A stretch of 64,000 nt of DNA from Vibrio furnissii CIP 102972. GTDB taxonomy: Bacteria > Pseudomonadota > Gammaproteobacteria > Enterobacterales > Vibrionaceae. The notes below the pieces were generated by a model. That model did no database searches. It was given only the letters and a program-made list of their open reading frames with translations, and was not told the DNA's origin. The position numbers were made by a program, and so were the translations under genes. The stretch spans positions 1-64,000 of the forward strand of contig NZ_ACZP01000017.1 in the NCBI RefSeq assembly GCF_000176175.1. Direction: 5' to 3'. This document shows, piece after piece, positions 38,323-46,112 of the stretch (the first letter of the stretch is position 1; the number at the start of each line of letters is the position of its first letter).

Positions 38323-39678
38323 TTAACGCATGGTCACGAATTCTTCGCTGCCGGTTGGGTGAATCGCCACGACCGCGTCGAAATCGGCTTTGGTGGCGCC
38401 CATCTTCATCGCGACGCCAAAGCCTTGAATCATCTCATCGACCGCAAAACCGATGCCATGTAGGCCAACCACGGTTTCTTCTGGTCCTGCGCACACCAGC
38501 TTCATTTTGCAAGGCTGACGGTGCTGAGTCACCGCGGTGTACATGGCCGTAAAGCCGGATTGGTACACTTTCACGCTGTCTGCGCCGAATTTCGCGATCG
38601 CGTCGGTTTCCGTCAGGCCGATGGTGCCGATGGGCGGGTGGCTGAACACCACGGTCGGCACCAGATCGTAATCCATTTTCGCATCCGGCTTGTTGTTAAA
38701 CAGGCGCTCAGACAGCTGGCGACCCGCTTTCACGGCCACAGGCGTCAGTTCGATGCCGCCTTCCATGATATCGCCGACACAGTAAATGCCGCTAACGTTG
38801 GTGGCTTGGTAAGCATCGACTTTGATGTAGCCTTGCGCATTGGTTTCCACACCCGTCGTCGAGAGGTTAATCGCATCGGTCGCTGGGTGACGGCCAATGG
38901 CCCAAATCAGGGTGTCGACATTGCAGCTTTCGCCGTTTTCTAGATGCAGGGTCAGGCTGCCATCGGCTTCCTTGACCACTTCTTTTGGCACGCTGTGCGT
39001 GTGCAGTTGCGGGCCTTCTGCCGCCATCACTTCCACCAAGGTGTCGATGATCATCGGGTCAAAGCTGCGCAGGGGCGACTCTTTACGGCAGAACAGGTGC
39101 GTTTCGGTGCCCAGAGCGTTGAGTACGCCCGCGATTTCTACCGCGATGTAACCCGCGCCGACGACCGCAACTCGTTTGGGTTGTGCGCTCAGTTCAAAGA
39201 AACCGTTGGAGTCGATACCGAATTCAGCACCCGGAATATTCGGAATGGTTGGGCGGCCACCGACGGCGATCAGAATGTGATCGGCGGTGTAGTGCTCCCC
39301 ATTGACTTCCACGGTGTTCGCATCGACGAACTTGGCAAAACCGCGAATCACTTCGACTTTGTTGTTGCCCAGCACGCGATCGTAAGACTGGTGAATACGA
39401 CCGATGTACGCCTGACGGCTTTCCACCAGTTTGGCCCAGTCGAAGTGTTTCACGTCCACATCAAAACCGTAATCTGCCGCGTACAGGTTCATCGCTTCTG
39501 CGACCTGAGCGCCGTGCCACATCACTTTCTTCGGCACACAGCCGACGTTCACACAGGTCCCGCCAAGATCTTTGGCTTCAATCAGGGCGACTTTGGCGCC
39601 GTACATGGCTGCACGGTTGGCTGAGGCGATACCGCCGCTGCCGCCACCGATACAGATATAGTCAAAATGTGTTGCCAT
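38323..39678 (-). CDS. gorA: Glutathione-disulfide reductase
   Basis: A 451-residue NADPH-dependent flavoenzyme that reduces oxidised glutathione; E. coli Gor is 450. The FAD motif GGGSGGIASANRAA is near residues 11-24, and the redox disulfide is in GGTCVNVGCVPKK (Cys42 and Cys47). The NADP-binding motif VGAGYIAVEIAGVL follows, and the C-terminal HPTGSEEFVT carries the catalytic histidine. I chose the ATG at 39678, with GGAGAAAG before it; a longer frame upstream has no family similarity. Gor, rlmJ and prlC also cluster in E. coli. Confidence 0.97.
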   Translation of the reverse strand: MATHFDYICIGGGSGGIASANRAAMYGAKVALIEAKDLGGTCVNVGCVPKKVMWHGAQVAEAMNLYAADYGFDVDVKHFDWAKLVESRQAYIGRIHQSYDRVLGNNKVEVIRGFAKFVDANTVEVNGEHYTADHILIAVGGRPTIPNIPGAEFGIDSNGFFELSAQPKRVAVVGAGYIAVEIAGVLNALGTETHLFCRKESPLRSFDPMIIDTLVEVMAAEGPQLHTHSVPKEVVKEADGSLTLHLENGESCNVDTLIWAIGRHPATDAINLSTTGVETNAQGYIKVDAYQATNVSGIYCVGDIMEGGIELTPVAVKAGRQLSERLFNNKPDAKMDYDLVPTVVFSHPPIGTIGLTETDAIAKFGADSVKVYQSGFTAMYTAVTQHRQPCKMKLVCAGPEETVVGLHGIGFAVDEMIQGFGVAMKMGATKADFDAVVAIHPTGSEEFVTMR

Positions 39679-39822
39679 TACTTTCTCCAATTTGGGCTCA
39701 TCGCGAACAGGTTCGCATTCAGCCTCTGTTATGCATATATCCAACGACCTAATCTAGGTTAGTTGGGGGTGGATTGCCAAATTGCAATCCCAGTCGCTGA
39801 GTCTTGTTGAGCGGTCGCGACC

Positions 39823-40662
39823 TTATTCAGGCACAATCCAGTCCACTTTATAGTGACCGGTGGCCGGCGCAATTGCTTCTTTCAGGAACGGCAGAATGCT
39901 TTGCATCTGGCTTTCCAGTTTCCACGGCGGGTTGATGACAATCATGCCCGAGGCGGTCATGCCGCGCTCGTTGGTGTCGGGGGACACGCCGAGTTCAATT
40001 TGTAAGATTTTGCGAATGCCGAGGCCTTGCAAACCTTCAATCATGTCCTCGATGTCGCAGCGGTTCACCACCGGATACCAGATGGCGTAAATGCCGGTCG
40101 CCCAACGCTTGTAGCTTTGCGCGATCGCCTGCACCACATCGCGATACTCTTTGGCGAGCTCATACGGCGGGTCAATCAGCACCAGACCACGGCGCTCTTT
40201 CGGCGGCAGGCTGGCTTTCAGGCGGGCAAATCCGTCTTCTTTGAAAATTGCCACTTGGCGATCGCGGTGAAACTCCTGCTCCAGCAGCGGGTAATCGCTC
40301 GGATGCAGCTCCGTCAGCACCATGCGGTCATGGCTGCGCAGATGCGCGCGTGCCACACGCGGTGAACCCGGGTAGTAACGCAGCTCGCCATCGTCGTTGA
40401 GCGCTTTAATCGCCTCGAGATAGCTGTGAATATCTTCCGGGACTTCGGTTTGTTGCCACAGGCGGGCGATACCTTGTTTGTATTCACCGGTTTTTTCTGA
40501 CCATTCGTGGGTCAGATCGTAGCGGCCGACACCCGAGTGCGTGTCGTGGTAGACAAAGGGTTTGTCTTTCTGCTGCAGGGCAGACAGGATCAAGCTCTGT
40601 ACGATGTGTTTCACCACATCCGCGTGGTTTCCGGCATGGAAACTGTGTCGGTAACTTAACAA
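39823..40662 (-). CDS. rlmJ: 23S rRNA adenine-2030 N6-methyltransferase RlmJ
   Basis: A 279-residue SAM-dependent methyltransferase that modifies A2030 of 23S rRNA. The family start LSYRHSFHAGNHADVVKHIV, the catalytic motif IDPPYE (the DPPY of N6-adenine methylases) and the end HYKVDWIVPE all fit. By comparison with E. coli (280 residues, starting MLSYRHSF) the start is the TTG at 40662, with GAGAG just upstream. A GTG five codons earlier is the alternative. Confidence 0.93.
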   Translation of the reverse strand: MLSYRHSFHAGNHADVVKHIVQSLILSALQQKDKPFVYHDTHSGVGRYDLTHEWSEKTGEYKQGIARLWQQTEVPEDIHSYLEAIKALNDDGELRYYPGSPRVARAHLRSHDRMVLTELHPSDYPLLEQEFHRDRQVAIFKEDGFARLKASLPPKERRGLVLIDPPYELAKEYRDVVQAIAQSYKRWATGIYAIWYPVVNRCDIEDMIEGLQGLGIRKILQIELGVSPDTNERGMTASGMIVINPPWKLESQMQSILPFLKEAIAPATGHYKVDWIVPE

Positions 40663-40924
40663 ATTGCGCTCTCTCACCCAAAGCCGGGTGCTGGTCAGTT
40701 CAAAAAACAGTTCGCCTGATTATACGCCAGTATTGAAAATTGCTGAACCTGACTATATCTATTAACGTAATAGCCAAAGTCTTCTTTGCTGGCGCACAGG
40801 TGTATTGATAACGTACGCTTAGCAAATCATCGAATGAATGAAGGCGCTTCGTCGCGCCCGTCTCCATGACTTCAGGTACCGTGATGGTTCGTCACGGACT
40901 CTCTTTTATGAAAAGGAACGTTAT

Positions 40925-42967
40925 ATGTCTAATCCACTTCTGACCTTTACGGATTTGCCACCGTTTTCTGCGATTAAGCCAGAGCACGTCAAACCAGCGG
41001 TTGAGAAGGCGATTGAAGATTGCCGCGCGCGCATTGATGCGGTGCTGGCAGGCAACGCCGAGCCAAGCTGGGAGAGCGTGATTGCGCCGATTGAAGAAGT
41101 GGATGATCGCTTAAGCCGTATCTGGTCGCCGGTCAGCCACATGAACTCCGTGATGAACAGCGATGAGCTGCGCGATGCCTACGAAAGCTGCCTGCCGATT
41201 TTGTCGGAATACAGCACCTGGGTTGGCCAGCACAAAGGGCTGTTTGACGCCTACAAAGCGATCAAGGCCAGTAAAGCATTCGCCACCTTGAGCCGCGCGC
41301 AGCAGAAAACCATCACCGACGGTCTGCGTGATTTTGAGTTGTCGGGCATCGGTTTGCCAGCGGCTGAGCAAAAACGCTATGGCGAAATCAGCAAACGCAT
41401 GTCGGAGCTGGGCTCGAAATTCTCCAACAACGTGCTTGATGCCACCATGGGCTGGACCAAGCAAGTCACGGACGTGAACGAACTGTCAGGCATGCCGGAA
41501 TCGGCGTTGGCGGCGGCGCAAGCGGCGGCAGAAGCCAAAGGGCTGGAAGGCTACTTGCTGACACTCGATATTCCGTCGTACCTGCCGGTGATGACCTACT
41601 GCGACAACCAAGCGCTGCGTCAGGAACTGTATGAAGCGTATGTGACCCGCGCCTCCGAGCGCGGGCCGAATGCCGGAAAATGGGACAACAGCGAAATCAT
41701 TGCTGAGCAGTTGAAACTGCGTCACGAAATCTCGCGCATGCTTGGGTTTAACACTTACAGTGAAAAATCACTGGCGACCAAAATGGCCGAGTCGCCAGAG
41801 CAGGTGCTGAGCTTTTTGAATGATCTGGCCACCAAAGCCAAGCCGCAGGGCGAGCGCGAAGTGGAAGCGCTGCGCCAGTTCGCCGAGCAAGAGTTTGGCG
41901 TCACAACGCTTAACCTGTGGGACATCGCGTACTACAGCGAAAAACAAAAGCAGCATCTGTTTGAAATTTCCGACGAAGAGCTGCGCCCTTACTTCCCAGA
42001 ACACAAAGTGGTGAGCGGCCTGTTTGAAGTGCTCCATCGCGTGTTTGGGATGGACGTGAAAGAGCGTCAGGGCGTGGATACTTGGCACGAATCGGTGCGT
42101 TTTTTCGATATTTTCGACAGCGAAGGCGCGCTGCGTGGCAGCTTCTACCTCGATTTGTACGCCCGTGAACACAAACGTGGCGGCGCGTGGATGGATGAGT
42201 GCCGCGTGCGCCGCATTAACGTAGACGGTGCGCTGCAAACGCCGGTCGCCTACTTGACCTGTAACTTCAACCGTCCGGTGGGCAACAAACCCGCGCTGTT
42301 TACCCATGATGAAGTGGTCACGCTGTTCCATGAAACTGGCCACGGTATTCACCACATGTTGACGCAAGTTGAGGTGGGTTCGGTGTCTGGTATCAACGGT
42401 GTGCCGTGGGATGCGGTCGAGCTACCAAGTCAGTTCCTAGAAAACTGGTGCTGGGAAGAAGAGGCGCTGGCATTTATCTCCGGTCACTACGAAACCGGTG
42501 AACCATTGCCGAAAGCGATGCTGGAAAAAATGCTGGCTGCGAAGAACTTCCAGTCTGCGATGTTTATTCTGCGCCAGTTGGAATTCGGTTTGTTCGATTT
42601 CACTCTGCACACCACGTACGATCCGGAAGCTGGCCCGAAAGTGCTGGAAACGCTCGCCGACGTGAAGAAGAAAGTGGCGGTGCTGCCAAGTTTGGAATGG
42701 AACCGTTTCTCGCACAGTTTCAGCCATATTTTTGCTGGTGGCTACAGCGCGGGTTACTACAGCTACTTGTGGGCTGAAGTGTTGTCGGCTGATGCGTTTT
42801 CTCGATTCGAAGAAGAGGGGATTTTCAACCGCGAAACGGGTTTGAGCTTCCTCAATCACATTCTTGAAATGGGCGGCAGCGAAGAGCCGATGGAGCTGTT
42901 CAAACGCTTCCGTGGTCGTGAACCGCAAATTGATGCGCTGCTGCGCCACGCAGGCATTGCGGCCTAA
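40925..42967 (+). CDS. prlC: Oligopeptidase A
   Basis: A 680-residue M3-family zinc metallopeptidase that degrades free signal peptides and other oligopeptides in the cytoplasm; exactly the E. coli length. The zinc site FHETGHGIHHM has His469, Glu470 and His473, with the third ligand glutamate downstream. I chose the ATG at 40925, with AAAGGAACG before it; a longer frame from 40838 is not conserved. It is divergent from rlmJ. The 262 bases between them hold no other gene that I recognise. Confidence 0.96.
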   Translation: MSNPLLTFTDLPPFSAIKPEHVKPAVEKAIEDCRARIDAVLAGNAEPSWESVIAPIEEVDDRLSRIWSPVSHMNSVMNSDELRDAYESCLPILSEYSTWVGQHKGLFDAYKAIKASKAFATLSRAQQKTITDGLRDFELSGIGLPAAEQKRYGEISKRMSELGSKFSNNVLDATMGWTKQVTDVNELSGMPESALAAAQAAAEAKGLEGYLLTLDIPSYLPVMTYCDNQALRQELYEAYVTRASERGPNAGKWDNSEIIAEQLKLRHEISRMLGFNTYSEKSLATKMAESPEQVLSFLNDLATKAKPQGEREVEALRQFAEQEFGVTTLNLWDIAYYSEKQKQHLFEISDEELRPYFPEHKVVSGLFEVLHRVFGMDVKERQGVDTWHESVRFFDIFDSEGALRGSFYLDLYAREHKRGGAWMDECRVRRINVDGALQTPVAYLTCNFNRPVGNKPALFTHDEVVTLFHETGHGIHHMLTQVEVGSVSGINGVPWDAVELPSQFLENWCWEEEALAFISGHYETGEPLPKAMLEKMLAAKNFQSAMFILRQLEFGLFDFTLHTTYDPEAGPKVLETLADVKKKVAVLPSLEWNRFSHSFSHIFAGGYSAGYYSYLWAEVLSADAFSRFEEEGIFNRETGLSFLNHILEMGGSEEPMELFKRFRGREPQIDALLRHAGIAA

Positions 42968-43053
42968 GCGACTGCATTCGCGCGCTTCATTCAATTCGGT
43001 TGGTTAACCCATTCGTGCGCTTAACCAATTTGTGTGCTTAACCAAAGTATGAC

Positions 43054-43083
43054 AATAACCCCGCTCCATGGAGCGGGGTTATT
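43054..43083 (+). terminator. Palindromic hairpin after prlC
   Basis: A perfect 30-bp palindrome from AATAACCCCGCTCC to its complement, centred on CATG, about 87 bases after prlC. It would form a strong hairpin and is flanked by a short T-rich stretch. It likely ends prlC transcription and isolates the small lipoprotein gene. Confidence 0.8.
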
Positions 43084-43132
43084 TGTTATGGTAAAGCCCA
43101 TGACGGATGACGTCGTTCACAGGAGATCGATC

Positions 43133-43372
43133 ATGAAGGGAATTCAAAGCGTGCGATGGGGTCAAGTGCTCTCGATGAGTGCGTTGCTGGCGTTACTGAC
43201 ATTGACGGCGGGCTGCGCTGAGATGAGACAAGCAGGCACCGACGTCGGTCACGCCACCCGCGACGCAGCGACCGCCATTGGTCATGCCACGCGCGACACC
43301 ACCAAAGCGATTGGGCATGCGACGCGTGATGCGGTTAACTCGGTAAAAGACGATCTCAATGCTGCAGAATAA
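43133..43372 (+). CDS. Small lipoprotein with three GHATRD hendecad repeats
   Basis: A 79-residue lipoprotein with lipobox LTAGC (cysteine 28). The mature part has three 11-residue repeats (VGHATRDAATA, IGHATRDTTKA, IGHATRDAVNS) and an acidic end, and should form one long amphipathic helix as in Lpp-type proteins. The 33-base DNA repeats are similar. The ribosome site AGGAG lies 7 bases before the ATG. It converges with the DoxX gene and overlaps its end by 17 bases. Function unknown. The regularly spaced histidines might bind metal, which is speculation. Confidence 0.8.
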   Translation: MKGIQSVRWGQVLSMSALLALLTLTAGCAEMRQAGTDVGHATRDAATAIGHATRDTTKAIGHATRDAVNSVKDDLNAAE

Positions 43373-43814
43373 CGCGCTGCCACTTGCGGCTCAGCCAGTG
43401 ATCCAGCGACAGACGACCCGGCCCCCACACGACCACCATCAATAACATGAATCCCCACAGCTGGTGGTCGGTAAATCCTTGTTCCCATAACAGCGGATAC
43501 GACACCACTGCCATCGCATTGACCGCAAACAGCGCCAGTGCGCTGAACCGTCCGAAAAGCCCCGGCATCAACAACAGCGGCAGCGCCAGTTCGGCGCCGG
43601 TTGCCAGATACGCGGCGAGCTGCCACGGTAGCAGCGGCACCTGATATTCCAGTTCAAACAAGTACAGCGTGCTGTCCCAGTTGGCGATTTTACTCACCCC
43701 AGATTGCCAGAACACCCAGCCGGCCCAGATGCGGCACAGCAGTAAAAGCAGACTGGCGAAGTCGCGTTGCAGCCAGTGGCACAGGGCATGATAACGGTGC
43801 ATGAAGTCAGCCAT
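43356..43814 (-). CDS. DoxX-family membrane protein of the bufferin operon
   Basis: A 152-residue inner-membrane protein with four predicted helices. The DoxX hallmarks are RIWAGWVFWQSGVSKI near residues 28-43 and the acid/aromatic loops between helices. DoxX proteins close many bufferin operons (called BufD) and may pass electrons or metal during peptide maturation. It is the last gene of the operon, 14 bases after the DUF2063 gene. Confidence 0.85.
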   Translation of the reverse strand: MADFMHRYHALCHWLQRDFASLLLLLCRIWAGWVFWQSGVSKIANWDSTLYLFELEYQVPLLPWQLAAYLATGAELALPLLLMPGLFGRFSALALFAVNAMAVVSYPLLWEQGFTDHQLWGFMLLMVVVWGPGRLSLDHWLSRKWQRVILQH

Positions 43815-43828
43815 GTCGGGCTCCTTAG

Positions 43829-44596
43829 TTAATCGTGAGTATTGGGGGCGGCTACACGAAAGCCAGCGACAATCTCCATCGCCATGATGGCGGGCAACGC
43901 TGCCAGTGCATCCGGATGAATCTGCCCCAGTGGCGCGCGCTGATGCATCGCCAGCAGCAGTTGATACGTCGGCTCATCCAGCGCTTGCGTCCACGGCTCG
44001 CCCTCGGCCGTGCAGGTGATGATCCCCGACTGAAGCGCATTGATAGTGAGCTGGCTAAAGTCGTCATCCCGCATCGCACGCTGCAAATCAAACAGCGCAA
44101 ACGGTGCGCAAAATGGTGTGGCCCACGGCACCAACTCAAACACCAGCTGTGGCTGCTGTTCCGGCGTGACCTGACTCAGCGTGCTGAGTGGCTGACAGTC
44201 ATTGCGCGGTGCCTGTGCGTATTGTTGCTGCACGTGATCCAGCGCCCATTCAAACCGCGCTAGTGCTGCGGCATACGGCGCGGCCTGCATCACGGGCTGC
44301 GCGCGTTCAATCACCGCCGCAAACCCTGCGCCATAGTGGCTGACATCACCGCGGGTCAGCGGATGCGACAACACGTATTCGCGCGCCAGCGCGGCAAAAC
44401 ACTCGTCGCCCAGCACCGCCAGCAGCATCGGATAGGTGGCTTCGAGCACTTCGCTTAGGCTGATCACGCGGTTGTTGCGATAAATCTGCAGCCGCTCATC
44501 GGCGCTCAAGCCGTCCGCGATAATCGCGCACGCGTCGCCGCCCGCCTGATAGTTGAGGCCGCGGGCAAACTGCGCCTGCAATTGCGCCAGCGTCAT
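43829..44596 (-). CDS. DUF2063 partner protein of the MNIO enzyme (BufC/HvfC-like)
   Basis: A 255-residue protein of the putative DNA-binding DUF2063 family. The N-terminus LAQLQAQFARGL, the ADERLQIYRNNRV stretch near 29-43 and SEVLEATYPMLLAVLGDECF are family marks. In bufferin and related RiPP pathways this protein guides the precursor peptide to the DUF692 oxygenase. It overlaps the DUF692 gene by 4 bases (ATGA), so the two partners are made together. Confidence 0.88.
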   Translation of the reverse strand: MTLAQLQAQFARGLNYQAGGDACAIIADGLSADERLQIYRNNRVISLSEVLEATYPMLLAVLGDECFAALAREYVLSHPLTRGDVSHYGAGFAAVIERAQPVMQAAPYAAALARFEWALDHVQQQYAQAPRNDCQPLSTLSQVTPEQQPQLVFELVPWATPFCAPFALFDLQRAMRDDDFSQLTINALQSGIITCTAEGEPWTQALDEPTYQLLLAMHQRAPLGQIHPDALAALPAIMAMEIVAGFRVAAPNTHD

Positions 44597-45456
44597 GAGG
44601 CGCTCCTGATGCCGCGTTCGGCATCAATCGCATGCAGGCGTGCGGCCGCTTGGTGCGCTTCGCCCAGCAGGACTTCAGGCGCTGGAATCTCCAGATCCCA
44701 CTCAATCAGGGTGCGGCGCGTGCCGTGCTGACGGCACCAGCGTTCAAACAGTTGCCACACCGCGTCGCTGACCGGGCGGCTGTGCGTATCAATCCAGATG
44801 TCGCCTTGCGGCAGCGTTTTGACTGCGTAACCCGCGAGATGAATTTCGGCCACGGCACTGGCGGGAATGGCATCCAGATACGTCTGGCTGTCAAAGCCAT
44901 GGTTAAACGCCGACACATGCACGTTGTTGAGATCGAGCAGCAAACGGCAATCGGTGCGCTGCTGCACCGCGCGCAAAAATTCCCACTCCGGAATGGTGGA
45001 GTGGGAAAAACGCAGGTAGCTGGACGGGTTCTCAATCAGCAGCGGACGACCCAGTGCGTGTTGTACCTGATCGACATTGCGGCAGAACACCGCCAGCGCC
45101 TCTTCGGTGTAGGGCAGTGGTAGCAGGTCGTTAAAATAGTGGCCGCCGTTTTCGCTCCAGCTGAGGTGATCGGAAATCAGGATGGGGTCGATGTCATCGA
45201 CTAACGTTTTGAGCTGCGCCAGATGTTGCGTATTGACCGCCGCCACCGAACCGAGTGATAAGCCGATGCCGTGGCAACTGATGTCGTAGCGCTCACGCAG
45301 GCGGCGCAAATCGCGCCTGGCCGGGGCGTGCGGTTGAAAATAGTTTTCGCTGTGAATTTCCAGCCAGTTCAACGGGGTCGGTTGGCTGAGAAAATGGCTC
45401 ATGTGAGGGCTGCGTAACCCCACGCCGACCAGAGGGTGAGAGTGCGTTGAGTGCAT
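44593..45456 (-). CDS. DUF692 multinuclear iron oxygenase (BufB/HvfB-like)
   Basis: A 287-residue TIM-barrel MNIO enzyme. Iron-ligand motifs are seen in order: LEIHSENYF, SCHGIGLSLG, ISDHLSW, LIENPSSYL, LLLDLNNVHVSA, EIHLAGY and DTHSRPV. Family members oxidise cysteines of a precursor peptide (MbnB makes oxazolone-thioamide; bufferin enzymes make thiooxazoles). I chose the ATG at 45456, eight bases after AAGG; an ATG two codons upstream is too close to it. It follows the DUF2282 precursor gene by 78 bases, the precursor-enzyme-partner order of bufferin operons. Confidence 0.9.
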   Translation of the reverse strand: MHSTHSHPLVGVGLRSPHMSHFLSQPTPLNWLEIHSENYFQPHAPARRDLRRLRERYDISCHGIGLSLGSVAAVNTQHLAQLKTLVDDIDPILISDHLSWSENGGHYFNDLLPLPYTEEALAVFCRNVDQVQHALGRPLLIENPSSYLRFSHSTIPEWEFLRAVQQRTDCRLLLDLNNVHVSAFNHGFDSQTYLDAIPASAVAEIHLAGYAVKTLPQGDIWIDTHSRPVSDAVWQLFERWCRQHGTRRTLIEWDLEIPAPEVLLGEAHQAAARLHAIDAERGIRSAS

Positions 45457-45534
45457 GGCCATGTCCTTATCGCGGGGTCTGGGAGAGAAATCGAGTGCGC
45501 CGCCAGCGCCGCGCACTCAAGTCGTCGTGTGCGG

Positions 45535-45795
45535 TTACTTCGCCATGGTGCTGCCGCCAGCCAGTTTGTCGCACAGCCCTTTGGGGACCACGACAAATGC
45601 ATCTTTCTGATGATCCATTTTTGACGTGCCGGCGCAGGAGCTGGATTTGGTCGCGCAGTCATTTTTGCCTGCTTTCGCCACGCCGTAGCATTTTTCTTTC
45701 TCTGCCGCGGCAGCTGGCGCTGCGGTTAATAGAGTGCCCCCCATGGCTAGGAGGCCAGTGATTGCTGCGGTGACGGCTAGGTTTGATTGTTTCAT
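45535..45795 (-). CDS. DUF2282 bufferin-type precursor peptide (BufA1/HvfA-like)
   Basis: An 86-residue secreted peptide. The signal peptide runs to about residue 31 (cut after a run of alanines). The mature part has four cysteines at 36, 47, 54 and 75 in the family pattern EKCYGVAKAGKNDCA, SSCAGTS and PKGLC. In characterised bufferins the cysteines are changed to thiooxazoles by the MNIO enzyme, and the product, exported in folded form, binds copper. It heads the operon with a ribosome site (GAGGAAAT) before the ATG. No sigma or anti-sigma gene is next to it, unlike some related operons. Confidence 0.9.
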   Translation of the reverse strand: MKQSNLAVTAAITGLLAMGGTLLTAAPAAAAEKEKCYGVAKAGKNDCATKSSSCAGTSKMDHQKDAFVVVPKGLCDKLAGGSTMAK

Positions 45796-46112
45796 CTTTA
45801 TTTCCTCGAGACGGTTCCTTGGTCGTTAGCGTCGCAGGCCGTTGTTGTGGCTTGCTTACCCAAAAAAGAGAGGCAGGCGCGCGGAAAACTTTCACCACGC
45901 AAATAGGAAAAATCGAGATATTGATAAAATAAATAACTAAAGCGATGATTTATCGAGTGATTTAATGTGTGATTTTTTTTGAGATTTTTTGCACGCCGCA
46001 ACCGTTTGGGGCAAAGCGCAGGGAAATTCAAGGCAAATTTCGCTCGCTTGGGTCTCGCTGCGTTTAGGGGTATAATCGTTCAAATTATGTATAAATAACC
46101 AGTAGCTAAGCC
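45796..46112. other. Intergenic region between the bufferin operon and uvrD
   Basis: 317 bases, AT-rich near 45905-45985. It must hold the divergent promoters of the bufferin operon and uvrD. A LexA box (CTG-N10-CAG), expected before uvrD in enterobacteria, was not found by eye. I see no gene. Confidence 0.5.
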
